Notes: generated by a model from the letters alone, not told the origin. A stretch of DNA of 64,000 nucleotides from SZUA-545 sp050297855 (GCA_050297855.1 JBNKTC010000020.1:1-64000); one strand, 5' to 3'. Shown: positions 25,335 to 35,065, counted from the stretch's first letter. A program made the numbers and translations.

Positions 25335-26045
25335 TTATTCCTTGGCTATAAAATTGATAGTAACGGATCGTTTTTTCTCAGGTCTTGGCAGCCCTGCCGC
25401 CTGCAATTTTTGCATATGTTTTTTTAACATCTCCAAAAACTCACTGTCGCCGTTTGTCCCCTTGATGTAGAAACGGAAACTCCCGTCTATATCGATATTG
25501 AGGATCATCGTGGCGACCATTCCTTTCTGGGAAGGAAGCGGCTGCCAACCGGCCGATACGATCGCATGGATCTTGTCAAAATAGGCATCACTGACCCCTT
25601 CGGTTGCCTGGGATGTCCCCCCGATATCGGTTGTACTCTCGATCTTTTCGAGAATCTTTTTGGTTCCGGTTTTACGGGCGACCTGGGTATCAAAGAGCTC
25701 GTCTACGGAGATCTTCTTCTTTTTTGTCCGTGTCTTGATCACCACCTTATCTTTAAAGAACTCGTTTTTATCAAAAGAGTCGTTGGTATCACTAAAAAGG
25801 TTTTTGACACTCTTGAGAGCCGGTGCGACCTTCTCGATCTTTTTTTCTACGACCTGGGGTGTTTTGGTGGTGATCACTTCCTTGATATCGAGGGCAGTGA
25901 TATCAACCACCACCTCTTCGTGTACCGCTTTGGTCTTGACGGCATACCGTGTCACGCTGGCATAATCGAGTACAAACAGGACCAGTCCTACATAGATTCC
26001 CCCCGTAAGAAGGGAGGAGATAAGCTTATACTTCTGTTTATCCAT
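25335..26045 (-). CDS. tolA: TolA/TonB-like energy transducer of the Tol system
   Basis: A 236-residue protein with an N-terminal membrane anchor (about 10-28), a charged periplasmic spacer and a C-terminal TonB/TolA domain (about 145-236; SAGWQPLPSQKGMVATMILN and GDSEFLEMLKKHMQKLQAAG). By position between tolR and tolB it is the TolA of this system, though shorter than enteric TolA (421). It overlaps tolR by eight bases. Confidence 0.85.
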   Translation of the reverse strand: MDKQKYKLISSLLTGGIYVGLVLFVLDYASVTRYAVKTKAVHEEVVVDITALDIKEVITTKTPQVVEKKIEKVAPALKSVKNLFSDTNDSFDKNEFFKDKVVIKTRTKKKKISVDELFDTQVARKTGTKKILEKIESTTDIGGTSQATEGVSDAYFDKIHAIVSAGWQPLPSQKGMVATMILNIDIDGSFRFYIKGTNGDSEFLEMLKKHMQKLQAAGLPRPEKKRSVTINFIAKE

Positions 26046-26436
26046 CGGTCACAAGGGAGATTTTTGTAAATTCCGCAGCCTTGACGCTTTTTAGAATAAA
26101 GATGACATCTTCATACTTCAACCTGCGGTCGGCTCGGATGAGGATCTTGTTTTTACGCGTCGGGTACTGGGCAGCCAGCTGCATAAAGCTGTCCGGAAAA
26201 GCTTTAAATCCGTAGCGTGAGTCGTTGATATAGACATTCTTTTTTTGATCGACTCGAATCTCGATGCTTTCGCTCTTTTCATAGCGGTCTTTGGCCGACC
26301 CCTTGGCCAGGGAAATCTTCTCTTCATACACCAGCATCGGCGTCGTCAGCATCAAGATGGCGATTAAAACCAGCATTACGTCCACCAGCGGCGTAATGTT
26401 CAGTTCGGGCTTTTCATCCCAGTTATACGAGTCCAC
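26038..26436 (-). CDS. tolR: TolR/ExbD biopolymer transport protein
   Basis: A 132-residue inner-membrane protein with one transmembrane helix (about 13-35) that carries the essential Asp in ITPLVDVMLVLIAILML, and a periplasmic domain. With TolQ it forms the proton-driven motor that powers the TolA-like protein. It overlaps tolQ by 14 bases and tolA by 8. Confidence 0.92.
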   Translation of the reverse strand: MDSYNWDEKPELNITPLVDVMLVLIAILMLTTPMLVYEEKISLAKGSAKDRYEKSESIEIRVDQKKNVYINDSRYGFKAFPDSFMQLAAQYPTRKNKILIRADRRLKYEDVIFILKSVKAAEFTKISLVTDG

Positions 26437-26995
26437 CGTCGCTCTTTGGTGCGGTCAGGAAGTTGATCTGCATCTTGAGGTAGGTAATGATCTCAAAAGC
26501 TTTACGCTTAAGGATCAGGTGAAAAGAGTAGGCGGGGATCGCAACAAGGATCCCAAATGCCGTAGCAATAAGCGCCTCGCTGATGGCCGGGGCGACAGCC
26601 GAAAGGGTCACCCCCTCCTTGAAAGTCGAAAAGGATTCAAGGATACCGACAACCGTCCCAAAAAGCCCGATAAAGGGAGAGGTCGATGCAATAATACTCA
26701 GGATCGTCAGACCGACCGTCGCCTCTTTGGTTGCCGCCTCAAGGCAACCGTCGTAGAAGCTTGCAAGACCGTTTTTATTCTGACAGTTGTAGAGGAAGGA
26801 GTCGCGGCTGACACCCATTTCACCATGTAAAAAAGCGTTGGTCGAACTCTTTTCGAGCTCTTTCCACTTTCTTAAAAAGAGAAATTTATAGATAAATACC
26901 CAAAGGGTCGCGATAAGATAAAAAGAGAGCAGCATAATGACGAAGATCGTCACTACGCTGCTTTTTCCGAACCAATCGATCAGGAGATCTAACAC
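26423..26995 (-). CDS. tolQ: TolQ/ExbB proton channel protein
   Basis: A 190-residue inner-membrane protein with three helices (about 13-35, 100-122, 143-165) and the ExbB signature STSPFIGLFGTVVGILESF. It forms the stator pentamer around TolR. Its start codon lies immediately after the stop of atpC, so the Tol genes probably share transcription with the ATP synthase operon, an arrangement known in Campylobacterota. Confidence 0.93.
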   Translation of the reverse strand: MLDLLIDWFGKSSVVTIFVIMLLSFYLIATLWVFIYKFLFLRKWKELEKSSTNAFLHGEMGVSRDSFLYNCQNKNGLASFYDGCLEAATKEATVGLTILSIIASTSPFIGLFGTVVGILESFSTFKEGVTLSAVAPAISEALIATAFGILVAIPAYSFHLILKRKAFEIITYLKMQINFLTAPKSDGGLV

Positions 26996-27391
26996 TTAGA
27001 GTCTGCCCCGTGCCGTTGCTTCGATTTTTGCCTCGACGGCAGAGAGGATGATATTGGAGTCCTGTGCTTCACGGAGGAGTTCTTTCGCTTTGCTTAGTGC
27101 CGTAGCGATTTCACTTTCCGTATCACCCTGGATAGCCACGGCACCGTCAACCAGTGCTGTAACTTTCCCTTCGGTTACTTCAACATAACCCCAGTCAACA
27201 GCAACACTTTCCAGTGTTGCGTCAGGTTTGCTTACATCGATCACACCGGCACTCAACAGGGAGACGAGAGAGGCGTGTCCGGGAAGGACACCGAATTCCC
27301 CTTCGCTACCCGGCAGTGTAACACTGGCAACATCTTCATCGAAGATCTTGCCGGAAGGTGTGATAATTTCTAGTCTTAAAGTATCCATCAT
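26996..27391 (-). CDS. atpC: ATP synthase epsilon subunit
   Basis: A 131-residue F1 central-stalk subunit: N-terminal beta sandwich (LRLEIITPSGKIFDEDVASV, GEFGVLPGHASLVS) and C-terminal helical hairpin. Two ATG codons are adjacent (27391 and 27388); the AAGGT ribosome-binding site is better spaced for the second. Last gene of the ATP synthase set, 6 bases after atpD. Confidence 0.95.
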   Translation of the reverse strand: MMDTLRLEIITPSGKIFDEDVASVTLPGSEGEFGVLPGHASLVSLLSAGVIDVSKPDATLESVAVDWGYVEVTEGKVTALVDGAVAIQGDTESEIATALSKAKELLREAQDSNIILSAVEAKIEATARGRL

Positions 27392-27397
27392 TATACC

Positions 27398-28804
27398 TTA
27401 TGCTTTGGCTTTAAGTTCTGCTGCCTTTTCCAAAGCCTCTTCGATTGTACCGACCATATAGAATGCCATTTCCGGCAGTTCGTCGTGTTTACCGTCCAGG
27501 ATCTCTTGGAAACCTTTGATCGTGTCTGGAAGGGAAACGTATTTACCGGGGCTACCGGTAAAGACTTCCGCAACGAAGAACGGCTGAGAAAGGAATCTTT
27601 CGATCTTACGTGCACGGGCAACCGTCAGTTTGTCCTCTTCGGAAAGCTCGTCCATACCGAGGATGGCGATGATGTCCTGAAGGTCTTTGTATTTTTGCAG
27701 TGTCTGCTGAACGCCACGTGCTACACCGTAGTGCTCTTCACCCAGGATTTGTGGGTCAAGCAGACGGCTTGTTGAATCAAGTGGATCAACCGCCGGGTAG
27801 ATACCTTTTTCCGCGATTTTACGGTTAAGAACCGTTGTCGCATCAAGGTGGGCAAATACAGACGCAGGTGCCGGGTCAGTCAAGTCATCCGCAGGTACGT
27901 ATACAGCCTGTACGGATGTAATGGAACCTTTTTTCGTGGATGTAATACGCTCTTGGAGTGCACCCATTTCACGTGCCAGTGTCGGTTGGTAACCAACGGC
28001 AGACGGGATACGGCCAAGAAGTGCAGACATCTCGGAACCGGACTGAGCGAATCGGAAGATGTTATCGATAAACATCAGAACGTCCAGACCCATTTCATCA
28101 CGGAAGTATTCCGCCATTGTCAGACCAGTCAGGGCGATACGGTTACGTGCGCCTGGAGGCTCACTCATCTGACCGTAGCAGAGGGCAACTTTGTCCAGTA
28201 CGTTGGACTCTTTCATCTCGTGGTAAAGGTCATTCCCTTCACGAGTACGCTCACCAACACCGGCGAATACGGAGTAACCGCTGTGTTTGTAGGCAACGTT
28301 GTGGATAAGTTCCATGATGATGACCGTTTTACCAACGCCCGCACCACCGAACAGACCGACTTTACCACCTTTTGCGTATGGGGCCAGAAGGTCGACAACT
28401 TTAATACCCGTTTCAAACGCTTCTGTTTTTGTGTCCTGCTCTTCAAAGCTGGGAGGATCACGGTGGATCGACCATTTTTGTTTTGCTTCGACTTTTGGAC
28501 CTTCGTCGATTTCATTACCGACAACGTCAAAGATACGTCCAAGAACCTCTTCACCAACTGGTACTTGGATTGGGTTTTGAAGGGCTGTTACCTTCTGACC
28601 ACGCTTGATACCATCACTGGCATCCATCGCAATCGTTCTTACTCGGTTATCTCCCAAGTGAGCGGCAACTTCACAGATCAGTCTCTGCTCAGTCCCTTCG
28701 AGATCAAAGATCATCTCGACCGCTTCATTAATATCGGGCAGATAAGTTTCGAAGTCTACATCAATTACCGGACCTCGTACGGCTACTACTACACCTTCCA
28801 TCAA
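27398..28804 (-). CDS. atpD: ATP synthase beta subunit
   Basis: A 468-residue catalytic F1 subunit. Walker A GGAGVGKT, the catalytic Glu in GVGERTREGNDLY, Walker B VLMFIDNIFRFAQSGSE and ALLGRIPSAVGYQPTLA are all intact. Length is normal. The next upstream gene is atpG, 7 bases away. Confidence 0.97.
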   Translation of the reverse strand: MMEGVVVAVRGPVIDVDFETYLPDINEAVEMIFDLEGTEQRLICEVAAHLGDNRVRTIAMDASDGIKRGQKVTALQNPIQVPVGEEVLGRIFDVVGNEIDEGPKVEAKQKWSIHRDPPSFEEQDTKTEAFETGIKVVDLLAPYAKGGKVGLFGGAGVGKTVIIMELIHNVAYKHSGYSVFAGVGERTREGNDLYHEMKESNVLDKVALCYGQMSEPPGARNRIALTGLTMAEYFRDEMGLDVLMFIDNIFRFAQSGSEMSALLGRIPSAVGYQPTLAREMGALQERITSTKKGSITSVQAVYVPADDLTDPAPASVFAHLDATTVLNRKIAEKGIYPAVDPLDSTSRLLDPQILGEEHYGVARGVQQTLQKYKDLQDIIAILGMDELSEEDKLTVARARKIERFLSQPFFVAEVFTGSPGKYVSLPDTIKGFQEILDGKHDELPEMAFYMVGTIEEALEKAAELKAKA

Positions 28805-28811
28805 CTCTCCT

Positions 28812-29702
28812 TTATTTCATTGCTTCCACGCCGCTGATAATCTCAATCAGCTCAGTCGTAATCGACTCTTGGCGCGCTTTGTTATATTCAAGATTAAGAT
28901 TTTTAACCATCTCTTTTGCATTATTCGTTGCCGCATCCATCGCCTGCATACGAGCACCATGCTCGGCCGCGAGGGAGTCGATCAGCGCATAATAGAGGTT
29001 ATACTCCACATATTTTCGAACCAGTGACTCAAGAATGGACTCATCATCGTTCGGTTCAAACTCGATCATGGACGGATGCTCGATCTTTTCGATCTTGCTC
29101 ACGTCGATCGGGAGGATATTAATCTCTTTGATCTCCTGTGTGATCATGTTCAGATAGCCGTTATAGATCAACGAAACCTGGTCTGTATCCCCGTTAAGGA
29201 AGTTCTCCAGTGATTTGTCGATAAACGATTTGGCCTCTTCATATGACGGTGCGGAGCTCAGTCCTCTGACGTCGTCAACCAGTTCGATTCCTTTGAACTT
29301 GAAGTACTCGGAACCTTTTTTACCGATTGATCGCAGTCGTACCTTCACCTTGTCGTTCTTGAGAGTTTCCAGTTTTTTACTGACCGTCTTGATCGTCTGG
29401 TAGTTAAACCCGCCGCACAGACCTTTGTCAGCCGTAACAAAAATGAGGTCTGTCTTTTTGACATCCTCTTTTCTGATATTCGCAAAATAGCGACTCTCGA
29501 TACCGCCCACTTTATGCTGTTGGATCTGATACGCAATGCTTGAGAGTACCTGGTTGATCTTAACCGAGTACTCTTTGGATCGCTTGGCAATCTCTTCAGC
29601 ACGCTTCAACTTCGCAGTTGAAACCAGTTTCATGGCACGTGTCGTCTTCTGCGTGTTGGAAACACTCTTGATACGTCGTTGAATATCTTTTAGATTCGCC
29701 AT
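28812..29702 (-). CDS. atpG: ATP synthase gamma subunit
   Basis: A 296-residue rotor shaft of F1. N-terminal coiled-coil MANLKDIQRRIKSVSNTQKT and C-terminal ARMQAMDAATNNAKEM motifs are diagnostic. Middle Rossmann-like domain with VTADKGLCGGFN. It lies between atpA (10 bases upstream) and atpD. Confidence 0.96.
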   Translation of the reverse strand: MANLKDIQRRIKSVSNTQKTTRAMKLVSTAKLKRAEEIAKRSKEYSVKINQVLSSIAYQIQQHKVGGIESRYFANIRKEDVKKTDLIFVTADKGLCGGFNYQTIKTVSKKLETLKNDKVKVRLRSIGKKGSEYFKFKGIELVDDVRGLSSAPSYEEAKSFIDKSLENFLNGDTDQVSLIYNGYLNMITQEIKEINILPIDVSKIEKIEHPSMIEFEPNDDESILESLVRKYVEYNLYYALIDSLAAEHGARMQAMDAATNNAKEMVKNLNLEYNKARQESITTELIEIISGVEAMK

Positions 29703-29712
29703 GATTCAGACC

Positions 29713-31224
29713 TTAGTCGGCATTAAAGACCGTGAGGAAATCTTCCAATGCTTTCTTAAGTTCTGCTTCCGTATCGTTGTCGATCTTTTTGCTGGATCGG
29801 ATGTTTTCCAGGATCGAAGGGTATTTCGCTTCAAGGAACGGGTTAAGTTCCGCTTCAAAACGAACGACATCTTCAACTCTGATACTGTCCAGGTACCCTT
29901 TGGCACCGGCAAAGATGATCGTGATCTGTTTTTCAACAGGAGATGGGGAATATGGAGGCTGCTTAAGTACCTCAACCATTCTCGCACCTCTTTCAAGCTG
30001 GTTACGGCTTACTTCGTCCAGGTCGGAAGCAAACTGGGCAAACGCTTGAAGTTCACGGTATTGAGCCAGGTCAAGTTTCAATGTACCGGAAACTTGTTTC
30101 ATCGCTTTGATCTGAGCGGCACCACCGACACGGGATACGGAGATACCGACGTTGATCGCAGGTCGTACACCGGAGTTAAAGAGGTCTGTCTCAAGGAAGA
30201 TCTGACCGTCAGTAATGGAGATGACGTTTGTCGGAATATACGCAGAAACGTCACCCGCTTGCGTTTCGATGATCGGAAGGGCAGTCAGAGAACCGGCACC
30301 TTTCTCATCGGAAAGTTTCGCTGCACGCTCAAGCAGTCGGCTGTGCAGGTAGAAAACATCCCCTGGATATGCTTCACGGCCCGGAGGACGTCGAAGAAGA
30401 AGGGACATTTCACGGTAAGCAACCGCATGCTTGGAAAGATCATCATAAATGATCAGACCGTGACGTGCGCTGTCTCGGAAATATTCACCCATTGTTACAC
30501 CTGTGTACGGCGCAAGATATTGAAGTGCTGCAGACTCGGAAGCACTTGCTGCGACTACGATCGTGTAGTCCATTGCTCCGTGCTCTTCGAGTCGTTTCAC
30601 TACCTGAGCGATAGAGGAGCTTTTTTGACCGATTGCAACATAAATACAGACAACATCTTGCCCTTTTTGGGAGATGATTGTATCGATTGCTACCGTTGTT
30701 TTACCGGTCTGTCGGTCACCGATGATAAGCTCACGCTGACCACGGCCGATCGGTACCAGGGCATCGATCGCTTTGATACCTGTTTGAAGCGGTTCATGTA
30801 CGGATTTACGTCCCATGATACCGGGAGCACGCTCCTCGATGTATCGATCGCTTGATGTTTCGATCGGACCTTTACCGTCAACCGGCTCACCCAGTGCGTT
30901 TACAACACGACCGATCATCGCGTCACCTGTTGGGATTCGAAGCAGTTTACCAGTTCGTTTAACCGCTGTCCCCTCTTTTACACCTTTACCTTTACCAAGA
31001 ATAACAACACCGACGTTGTCTTCTTCAAGGTTCAGGGCAATACCCTTGTCACCACTGTCAAATTCTACGATTTCAGATGAACCGACATTGTTCAGACCGT
31101 AAACTGTTGCGATCCCGTCTGCGATTGCAACAACTTTACCAACTTCTTCAACATCTAGTTTAAGTTCGAAATTTTCAATACGATCTCTGATAATCGCACT
31201 GATTTCATCAGTTTTAGCTGCCAC
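29713..31224 (-). CDS. atpA: ATP synthase alpha subunit
   Basis: A 503-residue non-catalytic F1 subunit. Walker A GDRQTGKT, DDLSKHAVAYREMSLLLRRP and the VGSAAQ-like VGGAAQIKAMK segment are present. Complete and of normal length. Separated from atpH by 24 bases with an AAAGGAG ribosome-binding site. Confidence 0.97.
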   Translation of the reverse strand: MAAKTDEISAIIRDRIENFELKLDVEEVGKVVAIADGIATVYGLNNVGSSEIVEFDSGDKGIALNLEEDNVGVVILGKGKGVKEGTAVKRTGKLLRIPTGDAMIGRVVNALGEPVDGKGPIETSSDRYIEERAPGIMGRKSVHEPLQTGIKAIDALVPIGRGQRELIIGDRQTGKTTVAIDTIISQKGQDVVCIYVAIGQKSSSIAQVVKRLEEHGAMDYTIVVAASASESAALQYLAPYTGVTMGEYFRDSARHGLIIYDDLSKHAVAYREMSLLLRRPPGREAYPGDVFYLHSRLLERAAKLSDEKGAGSLTALPIIETQAGDVSAYIPTNVISITDGQIFLETDLFNSGVRPAINVGISVSRVGGAAQIKAMKQVSGTLKLDLAQYRELQAFAQFASDLDEVSRNQLERGARMVEVLKQPPYSPSPVEKQITIIFAGAKGYLDSIRVEDVVRFEAELNPFLEAKYPSILENIRSSKKIDNDTEAELKKALEDFLTVFNAD

Positions 31225-31248
31225 CCGTTCTCCTTTGTTAATTTAAAT

Positions 31249-31776
31249 TTAAATACCTCTAAGAATATGTTGAATCAATTGTGATTTTAAGCGATCCTGT
31301 GAGAAGGATACTTCGATACCGAGGTCAGGGACCTCGACGCGGAAGCCTTCCTCGTCACTTTTAACCTGTTTAAAATCGATTGTTGAATCAACTTTCTTAG
31401 CAATGTTGTTTTTTAACTCGTCCATTGTTGCCGCATCAACTTCCTGAGCGGCATAGACAAACCCTTCAAATCGGTTGGATGCGACCGCGTCGGCAAAACG
31501 CAGCTCTTCGTAAATCGCCGGAATCAGCTCTATACGATCTTTTTCGATCAGAAGTTTGATCAGGTTTGCCAGAACCTTGTTCTTGTTGTCTTTTCCCAGC
31601 AAAAGCTCACTCTTATCTTCCAGTGAGACTAGTGGTGAAAGGACCGTATCTTTGAACTTGGGGCTCTTAAAAAGCGCCGTCAGTGCCAGAAGATACTCTT
31701 TCGTTTCACTAACCTGGTCTTTGTTGCTGTTTTGAGTCAAGACTTTTGCATATTTTTTTGCTGCTGATCTACCCAT
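31249..31776 (-). CDS. atpH: ATP synthase delta subunit
   Basis: A 175-residue peripheral-stalk cap protein (OSCP). N-terminal helical bundle (AKKYAKVLTQNSNKDQ, YLLALTALFKSPKFKD) and a C-terminal domain DLGIEVSFSQDRLKSQLIQH. It follows atpF by one base. Confidence 0.93.
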   Translation of the reverse strand: MGRSAAKKYAKVLTQNSNKDQVSETKEYLLALTALFKSPKFKDTVLSPLVSLEDKSELLLGKDNKNKVLANLIKLLIEKDRIELIPAIYEELRFADAVASNRFEGFVYAAQEVDAATMDELKNNIAKKVDSTIDFKQVKSDEEGFRVEVPDLGIEVSFSQDRLKSQLIQHILRGI

Positions 31777-31777
31777 A

Positions 31778-32287
31778 TTACGCTACTTTTTTCATTAGTG
31801 ATTTAATAAGCTCTTCTTTGTTTTGAGCCACATCGTTGATGTCGAGAACCTCTTCGAGGGACTCGGTAACGACTTCTCTGACCATCTTGTTGTCAGAGAC
31901 TCGCATCAGCTCATCCTTCTGCTTATCAAGCTGCTCGAGATCGCTCACAGAGTTCTCTTCGATGCGTTTGACCATCATTTCGATCTCTTTAGCTGTCGTC
32001 TCTTTGATCTCTTCTGCTGTCTTTTTGGCTTCTTCGATTTTTGCTAAAGCCTCTTCTTTAGCTTTCTTAGATGCTTTGATCTTCTCTTCCACTTTGTCCA
32101 GTTCGCTGGCAATCCCTTCCTGTCGTCCTTTGAAGAAGTTCTTGATGTGCCCGGCGATTAGGTAGTAGATAAGACCCGCGAAGATAAGAAAGTTTACCGT
32201 TCTTGGAATAATATCCGTTTCACCACCGTGCTCGGAAGCGGAAAGAAATGTCAAACCGGCTAAGAGAAGCAGTACTAAATGTTTCAT
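31778..32287 (-). CDS. atpF: ATP synthase b subunit
   Basis: A 169-residue peripheral-stalk subunit with a signal-like hydrophobic N-terminus (1-18) followed by a transmembrane helix (about 26-46) and a long charged coiled coil. The additional N-terminal hydrophobic segment is characteristic of Campylobacterota b subunits. It lies 14 bases after the shorter b' gene. Confidence 0.92.
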   Translation of the reverse strand: MKHLVLLLLAGLTFLSASEHGGETDIIPRTVNFLIFAGLIYYLIAGHIKNFFKGRQEGIASELDKVEEKIKASKKAKEEALAKIEEAKKTAEEIKETTAKEIEMMVKRIEENSVSDLEQLDKQKDELMRVSDNKMVREVVTESLEEVLDINDVAQNKEELIKSLMKKVA

Positions 32288-32301
32288 TACCGTCCTTTAT
32301 C

Positions 32302-32733
32302 TCAGTTTGTAGAAGTCGAAATAAGTTTGACTTTCAGACTCTCTTTGAAGAGAGGTCCTTGGCCTAGGAGTGAATTTTTCAAATCCACACGTTTTGCTTC
32401 GAGTTCTTCGTTGAACTTTTTCAGTTCCACTTCAATGTCGCCTTTTTTGGCATCGATTTTTTCCTGAACCGATTTCTTCGCCAAAGCAAGCTTTGACTCT
32501 CTAAGCTCCTGCGCCTCTTTTTTTGCACTTTTGATAATATCATCGGCTTGTGCTTCAAGGTCACTGATTTCTTGAGAGTTTTGATTTACATTGCTTAGGC
32601 CGTCTTTAATGCTCTTGTTTCTAGCATCCAAATGCGATACGATGGGTTGCACCAGTATTTTATTCAGAATGACCAGCGTGAGCAGGAAAATAACGGCTTC
32701 AGTCAATATGAGCGTCAAATCCAAGTCGATCAT
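32302..32733 (-). CDS. atpF': ATP synthase b' subunit
   Basis: A 143-residue b-type subunit with one N-terminal membrane helix (about 5-25; LILTEAVIFLLTLVILNKIL) and a charged helical stalk. The b/b' pair forms a heterodimeric peripheral stalk as in cyanobacteria and Campylobacterota. First gene of the ATP synthase set; a TGG-TATGAT extended -10 lies 27 bases upstream. Confidence 0.9.
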   Translation of the reverse strand: MIDLDLTLILTEAVIFLLTLVILNKILVQPIVSHLDARNKSIKDGLSNVNQNSQEISDLEAQADDIIKSAKKEAQELRESKLALAKKSVQEKIDAKKGDIEVELKKFNEELEAKRVDLKNSLLGQGPLFKESLKVKLISTSTN

Positions 32734-32759
32734 GGCATACCTTCCAAAAAATTTTGGCC

Positions 32760-32768
32760 ATCATACCA
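32760..32768 (-). promoter_or_regulatory. Extended -10 promoter for the ATP synthase operon
   Basis: The minus strand reads TTGGTATGAT, a TGn-extended -10 box, in the 55-base gap between parB and atpF'. It would allow ATP synthase and Tol genes to be transcribed independently of parAB. Confidence 0.45.
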
Positions 32769-32788
32769 AAAAGTTGATTAACAATGGA

Positions 32789-33649
32789 TTAATGAGAGAC
32801 GCGTTTTAGGAGGATATTGATGGATTCCTGGGAGTCGAACTCGAGTGTAATCGAGTTGTTTTTTACCTTGGTTTTTTTGACAATCCGCTCCAGTTCTTGG
32901 GCGAGAGGGGCAAGGTCAAAGCCATCTTTTGAGCTTTTATCTGCCTCTTTTTTGGGCAGATTATTGCCTTTTAGGTCCCGTACGAGATTTTCCGCTTCCC
33001 GCACGCTCAGCTTCTGATTGATGATGCTATTGACGATTTTTTTCTCTTCGGAAGGCTCCAGGCCGACCAAAACTTTTGCATGCCCGGAGGAGATCAGACC
33101 CTCGGAAATCTTGTTCTGGGTAAATTCGCTAAGGTTGAGCAGTCGCAGGACGTTGGTGACGTAGGTACGGCTTTTATGGACGATCTCCGCCAGTTTGTCG
33201 TGGGTAACGTTATACTTCTCGATCAGCTCATTAAGAGAGAGTGCCAGCTCAATGGGGTTGAGGTTCTCACGCTGGATATTCTCCATCAGCGCCAGCTCCC
33301 GGAGGTTATCGAGGGAGATATCGGCGATAATGGCCCGGATCGTCCCCTTCTCTGCCAGTTTGCTCGCACGCAGACGCCGTTCACCGGCGATCAATACATA
33401 ATGGTTTTTCTTTTTGATGACGACGATCGGCTGGAGCAGACCGTGCTCTTTTATCGATTCGGAAAGCTCCTTGAGCTTCTCTTCATCAAACTTTTTCCGC
33501 GGCTGGAAAGGGTTGGGTTTGATGTTATCGATATCGATCTCACTGATCGTCTCGGCACCGCTTTTTATATCGTTGGCATAAGCCGACTCCACCTCTTCGA
33601 GGATAGCGCCGATACCGCGCCCCAGTTTGACCTTAGCCAACTTTCGCAC
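32789..33649 (-). CDS. parB: Chromosome partitioning protein ParB
   Basis: A 286-residue CTP-dependent DNA clamp that loads at parS sites. N-terminal domain has NPFQPRKKFDEEKL and the CTP-binding AGERRLRASKLAEKG; the central helix-turn-helix (YNVTHDKLAEIVHKSRTYV) binds parS; a short C-terminal domain dimerises. It overlaps parA by 17 bases. I did not find a canonical parS (TGTTTCACGTGAAACA) by eye. Confidence 0.95.
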   Translation of the reverse strand: MRKLAKVKLGRGIGAILEEVESAYANDIKSGAETISEIDIDNIKPNPFQPRKKFDEEKLKELSESIKEHGLLQPIVVIKKKNHYVLIAGERRLRASKLAEKGTIRAIIADISLDNLRELALMENIQRENLNPIELALSLNELIEKYNVTHDKLAEIVHKSRTYVTNVLRLLNLSEFTQNKISEGLISSGHAKVLVGLEPSEEKKIVNSIINQKLSVREAENLVRDLKGNNLPKKEADKSSKDGFDLAPLAQELERIVKKTKVKNNSITLEFDSQESINILLKRVSH

Positions 33650-34436
33650 CTAGGATGGCACCTGCCAGGTTCTGGTAGGCAACGGACCCCATGGACTTGA
33701 CATCATACATAATAACCGGCTTGCCGAAACTCGGGCTCTCTGCCAGTTTGACGTTTCGTGGGATAAAGATGTAGTCGCTCTCTCCGCTCTCGTCTTTAAA
33801 GGTAAAGAGTTTGCTCTCAAAGTGCTGCAGCAGATCCATATAGACCTGCTTGGAAAGGTTGTTGGCCGAGGAGTACATCGTCGGCAGGAAACCTTTGATG
33901 TTGAGTTTCGGGTTGATCGTCTTTTTGATCAGTTTGATCGTGTTGAGCAGCTGCGCCAGACCTTCCAGGGCGAAAAACTCGCACTGGATCGGGATAATGA
34001 CGGAGTTGGATGCCCCCAGGGCATTGATCGTGATCAGACCCAGCGCGGGCGGCGAGTCGATGATGATGTAGTCGTATTTTGACTGGACCGTTTTGATCTG
34101 CTTCTTCAGAACCAGTTCGCGGGATTCCATATCTTTGTCGTAAAACTCTTTTTCCACACCGACGAGGCCGATATTGGACGGGACGATATCCAGACCGGGA
34201 ATGCTGGTGTTCAAGATGACGTCAGAGAGCTTTTTGATGCCGGTCAGGGCATGGTAGATGTTATATTCATAATCGTTCCGGTGGAACCCGTAGTGAGTCG
34301 TTGCATTGGCCTGGGGATCGGCATCGATCAGCAACACTTTCTTTTCGGCGATTGCCAAGGACGCGGCGAGATTGACGGCTGTCGTCGTCTTTCCGACACC
34401 GCCTTTTTGGTTGGCGATTGTAATTATTTCACTCAT
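33633..34436 (-). CDS. parA: Chromosome partitioning ATPase ParA (Soj)
   Basis: A 267-residue deviant Walker ATPase. The signature NQKGGVGKTTTAVNLAASLA starts at residue 8, with IIDSPPALGLITINAL for Walker B and LSKQVYMDL downstream. With ParB it moves origins during segregation. It overlaps birA by 4 bases upstream and parB by 17 downstream. Confidence 0.96.
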   Translation of the reverse strand: MSEIITIANQKGGVGKTTTAVNLAASLAIAEKKVLLIDADPQANATTHYGFHRNDYEYNIYHALTGIKKLSDVILNTSIPGLDIVPSNIGLVGVEKEFYDKDMESRELVLKKQIKTVQSKYDYIIIDSPPALGLITINALGASNSVIIPIQCEFFALEGLAQLLNTIKLIKKTINPKLNIKGFLPTMYSSANNLSKQVYMDLLQHFESKLFTFKDESGESDYIFIPRNVKLAESPSFGKPVIMYDVKSMGSVAYQNLAGAILGAKVG

Positions 34437-35065
34437 CTTAGACTAAACACTCTCTTTCCATTGATTGTCAGTGAACCGTCACACTCCAACGAGGCCTTGT
34501 GTAGACTGATCTCTTCCCCGTCCGCATGTGTTTTCAGTCGCTTACTTTGCTCAAATTCTATCCTAAATTGTCTAAAAATTTTCTTCCATTCTGGAAATTT
34601 TTTTAGTTCCGTAATATAAGAATTTATTAGACTTTTTTTGTCCGTTTTTATATCGAGACCGGCATATTTTTCCGTTGCAAATATGTTCAGTCCGATGCCG
34701 CAGATCAGGTGCCCCCCGCTTACATGCGTGATCACACCCCCGATCTTCTGCTCTCCGATATAAAGATCGTTGGGCCACTTCAGCCAGGCCGAAGATCCCA
34801 GCTGCTGCAGGGTCAGTTTCATTACGAAACCGAAATAGATCGATGCCGAAGAGAGACTCAGGTCTTCGGGCAGCATCTTCTGCGGAAGTACAAAAGAGAA
34901 GAAGAGATTTCCCGCGTGGGAGTCCCATCTGTTCTCACGGCTCCCCATCCCCGCCGTCTGGATCTCGGCTACCACACAAAAGGGTGCAGCTTTACCGCTT
35001 TTTAGAAGACGCTTGGCTTCGAGCTGGGTCGAGTCCAGGCTCTTATGAAAGAGTATCTCCAACAC
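34433..35065 (-). CDS. birA: Biotin-[acetyl-CoA-carboxylase] ligase
   Basis: A 210-residue monofunctional biotin-protein ligase without the N-terminal DNA-binding domain. The biotinyl-AMP loop reads GMGSRENRWDS where many enzymes have GRGRRGRxW, and LKWPNDLYIGEQKIGGVI is intact. It would biotinylate AccB for fatty acid synthesis. It overlaps fmt by 23 bases and parA by 4. Confidence 0.9.
   Translation of the reverse strand: MLEILFHKSLDSTQLEAKRLLKSGKAAPFCVVAEIQTAGMGSRENRWDSHAGNLFFSFVLPQKMLPEDLSLSSASIYFGFVMKLTLQQLGSSAWLKWPNDLYIGEQKIGGVITHVSGGHLICGIGLNIFATEKYAGLDIKTDKKSLINSYITELKKFPEWKKIFRQFRIEFEQSKRLKTHADGEEISLHKASLECDGSLTINGKRVFSLR

Noticed and set aside
32789..34436. Plasmid or prophage origin suggested by parAB
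   Set aside because: The genes lie in the standard chromosomal order of Campylobacterota between birA and the ATP synthase; no replication gene is nearby.
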